Positions 7,955 through 16,334 of a stretch of 42,716 bases of DNA are shown one piece after another. Location of the stretch: assembly GCA_013177805.1 (NCBI GenBank), contig JABLXU010000048.1:1-42716 (forward strand), read 5' to 3'. Numbering within the stretch: the stretch's first letter is position 1; every line of letters begins with the position of its first letter. This stretch comes from Candidatus Omnitrophota bacterium (lineage in GTDB: Bacteria > Hinthialibacterota > Hinthialibacteria > Hinthialibacterales > Hinthialibacteraceae). The position numbers and the translations under genes are program-made. The notes under the pieces are model-generated. The model was not told the origin of the DNA and did not search any database. It worked only from the letters and a program-made list of their open reading frames with translations.

Positions 7955-10900
7955 TTACCAGAACAACTCGCCGGGATAGGCCTTGCCGGATTGCAGAATG
8001 TACACCTCGATCCGGTCTACCCATACGGTTACGGTCCCGCCCTGCGCGCCGGCCACCTGGAGGAAGGGATTGATGATGTCTCCCGTATCCGGCCGGTACA
8101 CCACGGAGAGGATCCCTTCCTGGTCCATGAATGCCTGGCTGCTCATGTCCATGGTCATGCCCAGGGTCCCATCGACGTTTTCATTGGAGAAAATTCCGCC
8201 CCGCAATGCGCCGAGGACGATCTGAGCGTTCGCCTGATTGCTGCGCACCTTAGCACGTAGCAACGCGGGATGCCCCTCGGTATTAATCGAATTTTGGGTT
8301 AATAGGAACGTCACTTCACCGGGGTTGACCGCCACCGCAAGGCCTACCTGATCTTCCGAAGCCGCAAATTGATTTTCCGAGAACGCGAACCGGGTGGAAT
8401 AAGCCCCTGGTGTCCGGCTGTCGAAACCTCCTGGAATTTCCGCCCAACCGTTGGCCGCCAGTTCTGGTTGGTCAAATTCCCATATCCAATCCGGCTCGAC
8501 CGGTCCCGTCACAATGGGAGTGGGTGTCGCTTCGCCTTCGGCTGGCGTGGGCGTGGGAACTGGAGGTTGGCCCGACGTCGGTGTCACCGTAGGGGTGGGC
8601 GTGGGATGCGTCCCCGGGGGGGTCGGTGTGGGGGTGACCGGCGTCCCGGGCAGATCGAGCGCCAAGGTGGTCCCCGGGCTCTCGTTGCCGAATTTGTCAT
8701 ACACGGTCAGGCGGAACGTGTAGGTCATTCCGTTGACATATCCATCGGACCGGTACGACAACACATTCCCCAAATCCAATGGCGTCTGCCCATTGATATA
8801 GAGTTTGTATCCGCCGCCATCGGGGACATCCGGACTGACGGACGGGGTCCAATAGAGATGCACATACCGGTCCCGTGATTCCCCGTAGAATTTCTCCACA
8901 TCGGCGGGCGCGGTCTTGTTGCTTTCTTGCAGCACTATGTTGAGGAGAGTGGTTTGACCCGGCTGGATCGTGGCGTTCTGGGTGACCGCGTAGTATTTCG
9001 CACCGGAACTGAAAGTGATGGGATAGGTTCCCGGTGGAAGGCCTTCAAACAAAAAACTGCCGGAAAAACCGGTTTTGAGGGTCCTTCCCAAAATCGTGCA
9101 ATCCACTTCCGTCAAGGGGAAATTGCCAGCCGAAGTCACGTTCCCGGTCAAGGATCCAACTGCCGCCGTAGCGGAATCGCCGAAATATAAAGAATAGAAT
9201 CCATATTGAGAGGCCGCCCAACATTGAATGAAATACGTGCCTGGTTCTAACTCCAGATCCCGGCTATGGGCCACACTGGTATAATAGTTTTCCCACGAAT
9301 TGATCCGGGTCAGCCGGTCCGGAGCGTATAAAAAGGCCTGAGACCATAATGTGTTCTCGGATTGCCAGGAGAGGCGGTAGATCCCCTTGACGGGCACATC
9401 GACCTGGTACCAATCCGTCCGGTCGTTGAAATTCAAATCAAAATAACCAAGAGCGCCTTGCCGGATTTCACCGGGCGCCATTGTCACGGCCATGGTTGGA
9501 TAATTGTTGTGCTCCGTATCCTTGACCGGTTTCTCCGTGAAGGAGGTATAGAGTTCATAGGTGCCAAAGTTGCCGAGTCTCTCGATCCGAATAGCATAGA
9601 CGCCCGCACGCAGGTTGGGTACACTCATCTCCCGTTTCTCCGCAGTGTAGTATCCCTCCAAACGTTTGATTTCGGTCACGGCATCGGCATGATACAAATA
9701 TCCCCGGTACCACAAGGTGGCATCCGCGTGCATGGAAACGGTCAAGGTTCCGTCAGCGGGTAATTCCACCTTGTACCAGTCCGTCAAGTCGTTCTGGAAA
9801 GGAGTGTCATATCCCAGGTGTCCCACGGTTCCTCCACCCAGGGTCATGGGGAGGGCCTGGTGCGCCCAGTCATTCGATTCGGCATCCCCGCTCCGGTTGG
9901 GTTTTTGCGTCACTGTGAACTGATAATTCCCATAACGGCCTGGGGCATACACTCGGACCAAATAATTCCCGGCTTTGGCGTTCGCTTTCCCGAGAGTCCG
10001 GGAAGCGGTGGTATAGTAACCCTCCGCCCGGGCCAGCTCCCGGAGCGTGCTGCCTTCCCGGTAATCATACAGATAGATCAGATACCAGAGCGTTTCATCG
10101 GACTCGCAGGTGATGGACAATTCTCCATCATCGGGCACATCCAATGCAAACCAATCGTTGGTGTCTCTCCAGCCATTGCCGGAATAGCCGATATGCCCCC
10201 CGGCGGGTTGATTCAGTTCGATCTTCTCTGGCAATTGAGTCCAACAATCGTTCGGTTCGCTGTCCACAAGGGGAGCCGGCGTAAACACGGTGGTCAGCGT
10301 CACTGCCCCTTCCCGGCTTATGGGCCGGAGTTCCACGATATACACTCCCGCCCGCATGTCCGGCACGGAAAAGGACCGTTCTTCGGTGGTGTAATAGCTC
10401 TCTGACGCACTAATCGTACTCGTACCATCCGCTTGGAGCAGGTAGGTTTTTTCCCATACGGTCTCACTACATACCGTACGGAGTGTCAGTGCCCCGTCAA
10501 CCGGCAGGAATAATCTATAAAAAATGGACTTTGTGGTTTCAGAGAGAAAGACATTTTCCACATGGCCGTTCGGTGACAAATCTGTGACGGGTTGCGAAAA
10601 CGGTTCCGGCGCGGATTGTGGCTCAAACGAGGGCGTAAACGTATATCCGCCGAAACCGCTCTCGCGCCACAACTCGACATAGTACGTCCCTCCCGTCAAA
10701 CCGGCATAACCGGATCCTTGTCCGATGAACCGTAAAGTGGAATCATAGAGGGTATATCCGACTTTCAAATTGGATTCATCCGGAACCATTGTACTGAGTT
10801 GGAGATTTCCGTACTGGGGAAGTTCCAGCCGGTAAAAATCCCGCTCATCCCGGAACGCGCCGCCAAAGTATCCCAATTGGCCTTGCCCAAATCCTGAGTG

Positions 10901-11773
10901 CGTATTTCCATTAGGAACCAATGAGACCAACACGGCCTGCGCGGGCGAGTTATTCGGTTCTGGATCGTTGAGAACCGGATTGGCTGTGTGCAGATTGGTC
11001 AACGTGTATGATCCATAACCTTCGGTGGCCTCCACCAGGACGTAATATCTACCCGCCGCCAGTTCGTTATGGACCACTTTTTCGGAACCGCCCTTGCCGT
11101 TCTCGTCCTTGGCACCCAACACGGCCGCGCCACGGGTATCAATCAGGTAGAGCGCCACCCGCAGGGTTCCATCCGGATAGACGGTGATATCCAAAGAACC
11201 GTTCACAAGAGTCGTGATCGCATAAAAATCATACCGGTCCGTCAAAAGGCCGCCATGAAATCCCAGATGGCCCCTCATTTCCTTGTTTAAGGGGAATGTT
11301 AAGGCATCGGCCGGTTTGTCATTCGGTTCGGCATCTACTGACTCAACGGGCGCGAAATGGACGCTGATTCCATATTCCCCCTCCCCCGCGATCAGCCGGA
11401 CCGCGATGAAATAATTCCCGGCCTGAAGATTGCTGAACACAATTCCGGTATTCACGCCCATGCCGGTGGCATCCTGGGTGGCTAACTCGGCCACCCCGTT
11501 GGTATCCAATAAAGTAATCCCGATCCGCAATTCCGCGGCCGGCGTCACCTCCACCTGCAGAAATCCGTCAGAAGGAACCGAAACCGAATAGAAATCCATA
11601 ACGTCGGAAGGAATGGCGGAAGTGAGCGATCCCCTATCCACCCCATTGACCGGAATCGGATTGGCGGACGCGAGATTGTCATTCGGTTCGCTCTCCGCGT
11701 ATCCCAGGCCCGTGATGGCAGCGAACACACCCAAGAAGCACAAAAATACCCCAAGATGTTCCCCCAGTTTCAT
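7955..11773 (-). CDS. Large secreted multidomain protein with seven PPC-type repeats
   Basis: A 1272-residue exported protein. After a signal peptide (about residues 1-27, ending GYAES) come seven modules of about 120 residues of the bacterial pre-peptidase C-terminal (PPC) type. Most open with an [ED]xEPNDxxxxA motif and contain a DWY/DFY-x-[VL] strand, an LxYLYD strand and an LxAGxYxVxV strand; module 4 has lost the EPND motif. Next come a carboxypeptidase-regulatory-like beta domain (GSLTGNVTSAGNFPLTEVDC onward), a fibronectin-III-like domain (YVHLYWTPSVSP), a Pro/Thr linker of about 48 residues (PTPTPTPPGTHPTPTPTVTP and following), and a beta-rich C-terminal domain of about 180 residues. 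No protease or other catalytic domain is visible, so an adhesive or structural surface role is likely. The start has AAAGGAA upstream and a terminator follows the gene. The nearest neighbours are unrelated. Confidence 0.88.
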   Translation of the reverse strand: MKLGEHLGVFLCFLGVFAAITGLGYAESEPNDNLASANPIPVNGVDRGSLTSAIPSDVMDFYSVSVPSDGFLQVEVTPAAELRIGITLLDTNGVAELATQDATGMGVNTGIVFSNLQAGNYFIAVRLIAGEGEYGISVHFAPVESVDAEPNDKPADALTFPLNKEMRGHLGFHGGLLTDRYDFYAITTLVNGSLDITVYPDGTLRVALYLIDTRGAAVLGAKDENGKGGSEKVVHNELAAGRYYVLVEATEGYGSYTLTNLHTANPVLNDPEPNNSPAQAVLVSLVPNGNTHSGFGQGQLGYFGGAFRDERDFYRLELPQYGNLQLSTMVPDESNLKVGYTLYDSTLRFIGQGSGYAGLTGGTYYVELWRESGFGGYTFTPSFEPQSAPEPFSQPVTDLSPNGHVENVFLSETTKSIFYRLFLPVDGALTLRTVCSETVWEKTYLLQADGTSTISASESYYTTEERSFSVPDMRAGVYIVELRPISREGAVTLTTVFTPAPLVDSEPNDCWTQLPEKIELNQPAGGHIGYSGNGWRDTNDWFALDVPDDGELSITCESDETLWYLIYLYDYREGSTLRELARAEGYYTTASRTLGKANAKAGNYLVRVYAPGRYGNYQFTVTQKPNRSGDAESNDWAHQALPMTLGGGTVGHLGYDTPFQNDLTDWYKVELPADGTLTVSMHADATLWYRGYLYHADAVTEIKRLEGYYTAEKREMSVPNLRAGVYAIRIERLGNFGTYELYTSFTEKPVKDTEHNNYPTMAVTMAPGEIRQGALGYFDLNFNDRTDWYQVDVPVKGIYRLSWQSENTLWSQAFLYAPDRLTRINSWENYYTSVAHSRDLELEPGTYFIQCWAASQYGFYSLYFGDSATAAVGSLTGNVTSAGNFPLTEVDCTILGRTLKTGFSGSFLFEGLPPGTYPITFSSGAKYYAVTQNATIQPGQTTLLNIVLQESNKTAPADVEKFYGESRDRYVHLYWTPSVSPDVPDGGGYKLYINGQTPLDLGNVLSYRSDGYVNGMTYTFRLTVYDKFGNESPGTTLALDLPGTPVTPTPTPPGTHPTPTPTVTPTSGQPPVPTPTPAEGEATPTPIVTGPVEPDWIWEFDQPELAANGWAEIPGGFDSRTPGAYSTRFAFSENQFAASEDQVGLAVAVNPGEVTFLLTQNSINTEGHPALLRAKVRSNQANAQIVLGALRGGIFSNENVDGTLGMTMDMSSQAFMDQEGILSVVYRPDTGDIINPFLQVAGAQGGTVTVWVDRIEVYILQSGKAYPGELFW

Positions 11774-12472
11774 TGTTGTTTTTTCCTTTCCTGGTAGCGA
11801 TATCCCTGACTGGCGGATGGATCCTTGCCATCAATTTACATTAGCCGATTTTATGCGTCTCGATGGAATAGTAAGAGGCGAATGAATAGGAATCCTTCCC
11901 CCTATGCCTTGTTGTTTTATGGTATTCCATCAGGCTTAAAAATCAAGCGCATTTACAGAAAAAGTGATCACATTTATTTATACATAATCTTATTAAAAAT
12001 ATTTTATAAATTACCCGCAGGGAGGGTATACTCAGACACGTTCCCACTTCGAATTCTTTTCTTTTTCCGCGGGCTGGCAGTATGGAGCCATTCATGATCC
12101 CAGCCGCATTACCCTGATCACACAACAAAGGTATAATCGTCTCCATACGGCCGGCGGTTTCCGCACAGAATTTAAAGAACTGAATACCCATAAAAAAATG
12201 GCACATCCGGCAAGTGTGGACTATTTTTCTGATCACCGGTTCTCATCTCTTCGAATTGATCGACGCAAATCACACCCAAAATCCCCTCTCCCTCTGGAAG
12301 AGGGGCAGGGAAAGGGTAATTATGTAGGGGTGGACTTTGGTGTCCGCCCTCATCCCGGAGGGAATGGAAGCGATTTTCCCTCCTCAGGTACGCACTTCCC
12401 GGAAGAATCAATACAAGTGACGTTCGACTCTCTCCCGGCGTATCTCTTGCAAATGAATCCACGGCATCGCAA
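11774..12472. other. 699-bp intergenic region with AT-rich block and dispersed repeat
   Basis: The gap separates the leftward PPC gene from the rightward alkaline-phosphatase-like gene. About 11930-12030 is strikingly AT-rich and has no credible ORF. A TATAAT at 12132-12137 with a poor -35 (TTACCC at 12109-12114) could start the rightward transcript. A composite palindromic repeat lies at 12280-12353. Just before the downstream gene, the 15-base string gcaaatgaatccacg occurs twice (about 12449 and 12469), which duplicates its ATG context. Confidence 0.6.
12280..12353 (+). repeat. Composite dispersed palindromic element, copy 1
   Basis: Part A, AATCCCCTCTCCCTCTGG (12280-12297), pairs with the following AGAGGGG. 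Part B, GTAGGGGTGGACTTTGGTGTC and on to 12352, is an imperfect inverted repeat. The same A-then-B order recurs, in the opposite orientation, at 38236-38308 between sufB and sufC, with an exact 18-base match in part A and a near-identical part B. This looks like a REP/BIME-like intergenic repeat of this genome. Confidence 0.75.
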
Positions 12473-14368
12473 ATGAATCCACGATCTTGCCGCAGCTTAT
12501 ACCTGTTTTTTTTCACCTTTTGGTTTTCACCCCTTCCCGGGGATTCGGCCGGGGAGCCTTCTCCCATGTCTCTGACCCTGGTGGGCGTGTATCCCACCGG
12601 GCAGGCCACTCCGGCCAGCGCCACGAGCCAGCGGATGATTTTCGAATACAAATCCGATCCTCTATATCCGTATGAAGAAGGTGTTGTCCGTATTCATATT
12701 GAAGACGTGCAATTAAAAAATTGGTCCTTGCACTGGGGATTGGAAACCGAAGCGGGATTCAAAATAGCTTTACCGCAAGACCGGTTGGAATTGAATCGCG
12801 CGGACCGCTTTTATCTGACCTGCCAACTCACCTATAGCGGTTCCCTCAGGCGACATGAGATCCACTCGGTTCTGACTGGAAAACCTGAAAGGGTTTCTGA
12901 AAACCATCCCGGCCTTTCTCCCCGGCAGCAGGAAACTTGCCGCCCCGAAGTGTTGATCGTTCCGGCCGAGGGGCTGTCCATCACCCGGAATTATCCCTCG
13001 CCTTCCTTTTTAGCCCGCCTGTTCGGCGCGAACAAACCGGTTCGCACCCTCGATCCAGACGCCACGCCTCCCAACGTGGTCTTTTTGATGATCGACACCT
13101 TGCGGCCGGACCGCACCTCTCCCTATGGCCATCCCTTCATACTTACCCCGCACATGGACATGTTGGCCTCGCTGGGAGTGCTCTTCACGGAATCGTACGG
13201 CGCTTCGTCCTCCACCCGCCCCAGCATCGGTTCGATGTTCACTGGTCTGCAGCCCCGGGCGCACGGCGCGGTCCGCCATTCCACGCAAGACGCCGCCTTG
13301 TTCCTGGGAGTGCCCCTTTTGCCGGAGGCGTTTCAGAAAAATGGGTACTATACCTGCGGAATTTCCAGCAACTCGCAAATTACCTCCGCGTTCGGTTTCG
13401 GCCGGGGCTTTGATGTGTACGAATGCCCGGTGTGGGAATCACAAGTCACCCCTAAAGGGATAGAGCACTTGCGTTCTCTGAATGAGCCGTTTTTCCTGTA
13501 CTTGCATTACATGGGCCCCCATCAACCCTACGCGCCCCCGGCACCCTGGCTGGGGCTGTATCACGGTCAAACGGGTTTTTCTAACGATCTGGCCCTCTCC
13601 GACGCCGATAAGGCCGAACGGCAACAAAAAGAAGAAGCGTATTTCGAAGAAATCACCGCCGAAGACCGCCGTATCGGTCAGGTGCTGCGGGAACTGGCTT
13701 GGCAGGGCGTGCTGGACCGTACGGTGATCTGGCTGCTTTCTGACCACGGGGAGGAATTTTGGGAACACGGTTGGAACGGGCACGGCGCGCATCTTTTTGA
13801 TGAAGCGGTGCGCACGGTTTCCATCCTTTTTTACCCTGCCCGCCTTCCCCGGGGAACGCGAATCCCTGTGCCCGTCACTCATGCCGATTTGTTTCCTACC
13901 CTGGCCGCCCTCCTCAACTGGCCCCCCCTGGAGGAATGCCATGGATGCAACTTGCTGCCGGCCCTTGGGGGGGAAGGGGGAACAGAATGGATTCAGCGCC
14001 CGATTTTTCTGCACCATGGGGGGGGCACAAATCCAGGACCGCATGAATCGGATAAAGCCGGGGTTGTGTTTCTTGACAAAAAATTAGTCTGGTGGGAACA
14101 GAAAAACACTTGGGAGCTCTATAACCGGACCGCCGATCCGCGGGAACAAACGAATGTCATCGATACAGATCCGGAAACCGTTTCGCATTTGAAATCCTTG
14201 CTGACGCACCACCTGCAAGATTGCGCCCGTCTGGCCGGCCTGTACCAGGAATTCACCAGCGATCCCGGCTTGTTGCGGTTGCCACCCGCCGACTTGGAAA
14301 ACCTGAAAAACTATGGATACATCGGAGGCGAACCAGCCCCCGCGGAGGAAAGGAAAATCGCACCTTAA
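12473..14368 (+). CDS. Sulfatase-like hydrolase/transferase (alkaline phosphatase superfamily), Thr at nucleophile position
   Basis: A 631-residue protein. Residues 1 to about 27 form a signal peptide. Residues about 30-190 form a beta-rich domain of unknown type. From residue 198 the alkaline phosphatase/sulfatase fold runs: metal-binding D208 in NVVFLMIDTLRPD, the nucleophile loop SSSTRPSIGSMFTG (residues 245-258), a GPHQPY loop, and the second metal motif SDHGEEFWEHG. The C-terminus ends in the LKNYGYI motif typical of secreted members. Type I sulfatases have [CS]-x-P-S-R, where Cys or Ser becomes formylglycine. Here the aligned residues are T248-R-P-S, so it is more likely a phosphohydrolase or phosphotransferase-like member than a formylglycine sulfatase. 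The start is 12473, inside a duplicated 15-base string that also gives an earlier ATG at 12453, out of frame. Confidence 0.85.
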   Translation: MNPRSCRSLYLFFFTFWFSPLPGDSAGEPSPMSLTLVGVYPTGQATPASATSQRMIFEYKSDPLYPYEEGVVRIHIEDVQLKNWSLHWGLETEAGFKIALPQDRLELNRADRFYLTCQLTYSGSLRRHEIHSVLTGKPERVSENHPGLSPRQQETCRPEVLIVPAEGLSITRNYPSPSFLARLFGANKPVRTLDPDATPPNVVFLMIDTLRPDRTSPYGHPFILTPHMDMLASLGVLFTESYGASSSTRPSIGSMFTGLQPRAHGAVRHSTQDAALFLGVPLLPEAFQKNGYYTCGISSNSQITSAFGFGRGFDVYECPVWESQVTPKGIEHLRSLNEPFFLYLHYMGPHQPYAPPAPWLGLYHGQTGFSNDLALSDADKAERQQKEEAYFEEITAEDRRIGQVLRELAWQGVLDRTVIWLLSDHGEEFWEHGWNGHGAHLFDEAVRTVSILFYPARLPRGTRIPVPVTHADLFPTLAALLNWPPLEECHGCNLLPALGGEGGTEWIQRPIFLHHGGGTNPGPHESDKAGVVFLDKKLVWWEQKNTWELYNRTADPREQTNVIDTDPETVSHLKSLLTHHLQDCARLAGLYQEFTSDPGLLRLPPADLENLKNYGYIGGEPAPAEERKIAP

Positions 14369-14451
14369 GTGAAGCAGACCGATGGAATTTATTACTTGAT
14401 CGAATAAAGAAGTCTGAAAACGCATCTAACTGGAGAAAGGAGGCTGGCCAA

Positions 14452-15195
14452 ATGAAATCAAGACAAGTCATGAGGATTTCATCAATTGTGATGTTCGCCG
14501 CAGGCTTCGCTCTCACCGCCGCTGCGGCCGAATGGGCGGTCGATGATGGCGGGTGGTGCCACTTGGTCCGCGTGCCCCTCCCAGCGGCAGACCAGGAAAC
14601 CGGGGCAGGTCTCACAGAACCCGTGGTTTCGGAACATGAAGAAGATTTCGAAACGCTTTTTAATGGCAAAAACCTGGAGGGATGGATCATCCAGGGCCTG
14701 GAAAAAGCCGGGCCGAAAATCCTTGAAGAGGGCGTCCTGGCGGTGGGCGGCTGGGACTATTGGGCGGTCATCACCCAAAGGGATTTCAAAAATTTTATTC
14801 TCCGGTTCGACGTGAAATTTGAGCCCAATGGCAACAGCGGGATTTTGATACACACCCCTAAGAAAGAAGTCTTCCAGAGTTCTTTCGAGATTCAACTCGC
14901 CGCCGATTATGGCGAGGTAGTAACTGATAAAACCACCGGCGCGATTTTCGGTAAAGTAGCCCCCTCGCGAAACGCCACCAAGCCTGTCGGCGAATGGAAC
15001 AGTGTGGAAATCAAGGTGGACGGACCAAAACTTTGGGTCGTCATCAACGGAGAGACCGTGCAGGACGGCGTGGATTATACGAAGATCGAAGGCCTGAAAC
15101 ACAAACTCGAAAAGGGCGGTATTGCCATCCAGCGTAACGATTACAAAAAAACCGCTTTTTTCCGAAACATCCGGATCAAGACTCTGCCGGATTGA
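14452..15195 (+). CDS. Secreted DUF1080 protein (3-keto-disaccharide hydrolase-type), copy 1
   Basis: A 247-residue exported protein. AAAGGAGG at 14437-14443 fixes the start at 14452, giving the signal peptide MKSRQVMRISSIVMFAAGFA followed by LTAAAAE. After about 45 low-conservation residues comes a concanavalin-like jelly-roll of the DUF1080 family: ETLFNGKNLEGW, FEPNGNSGILIHTP, GEWNSVEIKVDGPKLWVVIN, GGIAIQRNDYKK. DUF1080 proteins are abundant in Planctomycetota-like genomes, and some act on 3-keto glycosides. The closest relative is the next gene. It starts 83 bp after the upstream alkaline-phosphatase-like gene and may share its transcript. Confidence 0.88.
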   Translation: MKSRQVMRISSIVMFAAGFALTAAAAEWAVDDGGWCHLVRVPLPAADQETGAGLTEPVVSEHEEDFETLFNGKNLEGWIIQGLEKAGPKILEEGVLAVGGWDYWAVITQRDFKNFILRFDVKFEPNGNSGILIHTPKKEVFQSSFEIQLAADYGEVVTDKTTGAIFGKVAPSRNATKPVGEWNSVEIKVDGPKLWVVINGETVQDGVDYTKIEGLKHKLEKGGIAIQRNDYKKTAFFRNIRIKTLPD

Positions 15196-15353
15196 AACCA
15201 CTCCCGGTGGATTCAAGCGCCTTGAAAATCCAACGGGAAATGGATAAAACGTTCTGTATCCGGCAGGCTGGTTTTCTGTCCGTGGGAGAGGCGCGGGAGA
15301 AATTCCAGTTTCCGGCACCGAGTATAGAAACCCATTCAATTTAGGAGGATAAG

Positions 15354-16013
15354 ATGGTGTTGACCCAAACATACTGCTTTCGTCGTTGCCTGATCGCCGT
15401 TATGTTCTTGACCGGGGCGGCTTGGGTGATGCCCCTGGAAAGCCCGGCGCAAGAAGTGGAAGAAGGTTTTAAACTCCTGTTCAACGGCAAGAACTTGGAT
15501 GGCTGGTTGATTCAAGGTCTGGAAAAGGCCGGTCCCAAGGTGCAGGAAGGCGGGATATTGGAAGTCGGCGGCTGGGATTACTGGGCCGTGATCACCAAAG
15601 AAGATTTCCAGGATTTCATCCTGCGCTTCGACGTGAAACTCGATCCCAAGGGGAATAGCGGCATCCTGTTCCACACCCCCAAAAAAGAAATTTATAAGAG
15701 TTGCTTCGAGATCCAACTGGCGGACGATACCGGCGTCAATGAACAAGAAAAAATCAGCGGCGCGATTTTCGGCAAGGTAGCCCCCCTGAAAAACGCCATG
15801 AAACCCGTGGGCGAGTGGAACAGCGTGGAAATCAAGGTGGAAGGTCCGAAACTGTGGGTCACCATTAACGGCGAAGTCGTGCAGGACGGCGTGGATTATA
15901 CGAAGATCGAAGGCCTGAAGCATAAACTGAACAAGGGTGGCATCGCCATTCAGCGCAACGACTACAAAAAAGCGGCGTATTTCAAGAATATCCGGGTCAA
16001 GCCTCTTCCCTGA
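15354..16013 (+). CDS. Secreted DUF1080 protein (3-keto-disaccharide hydrolase-type), copy 2
   Basis: A 219-residue paralogue of the preceding gene, about three-quarters identical by eye over the jelly-roll domain (LLFNGKNLDGW, DPKGNSGILFHTP, GEWNSVEIKVEGPKLWVTIN). It has its own signal peptide (MVLTQTYCFRRCLIAVMFL onward) but lacks the 45-residue insert of copy 1. AGGAGG six bases before 15354 marks the start. A 41-base stretch is identical in the two genes (15058-15098 and 15879-15919), pointing to recent tandem duplication or gene conversion. A strong terminator follows at 16079-16114, so the transcript most likely ends here. Confidence 0.9.
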   Translation: MVLTQTYCFRRCLIAVMFLTGAAWVMPLESPAQEVEEGFKLLFNGKNLDGWLIQGLEKAGPKVQEGGILEVGGWDYWAVITKEDFQDFILRFDVKLDPKGNSGILFHTPKKEIYKSCFEIQLADDTGVNEQEKISGAIFGKVAPLKNAMKPVGEWNSVEIKVEGPKLWVTINGEVVQDGVDYTKIEGLKHKLNKGGIAIQRNDYKKAAYFKNIRVKPLP

Positions 16014-16334
16014 CCGGGCTAATTTTTTGACTGGCCATTTTCTGACCAGGGTTTCGTTTTTTCAATTTTTTATTCCCGCGTGAGATGGGTATAAATACTC
16101 ATCTCACGTTTTTTCTCCTCCCTATCCCCAAAGATCTTTCTTCCTCGTTTCTACCAATGGAATTCACCATCCCGGATGATGTATAATAAATCCATCGGTT
16201 TATCGAATATCATGGTTTCTCAGAATTGAGGCATGCAGCCGATGAGGCCGGATCGCGCCATGCGCGGTCTTCTCCGCTGGTTTCCTCAATCTGAAAATCT
16301 GAGAAATTGATTGTTTTGCGTGGAGGTATGCATC
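16014..16334. other. 321-bp intergenic region with terminator and promoter-like -10
   Basis: It holds the terminator of the DUF1080 pair (16079-16114) and, for the next gene, a perfect TATAAT at 16182-16187 with only a weak -35 (TGGAAT at 16158-16163). If used, the leader would be about 140 bases long. I see no other gene or structured element in it. Confidence 0.5.
16079..16114 (+). terminator. Rho-independent terminator after the DUF1080 pair
   Basis: CGTGAGATGGGTA (16079-16091) pairs with TACTCATCTCACG (16096-16108), with one G-T wobble and a four-base loop, and is followed by six T (16109-16114). This is the cleanest terminator in the window. Confidence 0.92.
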
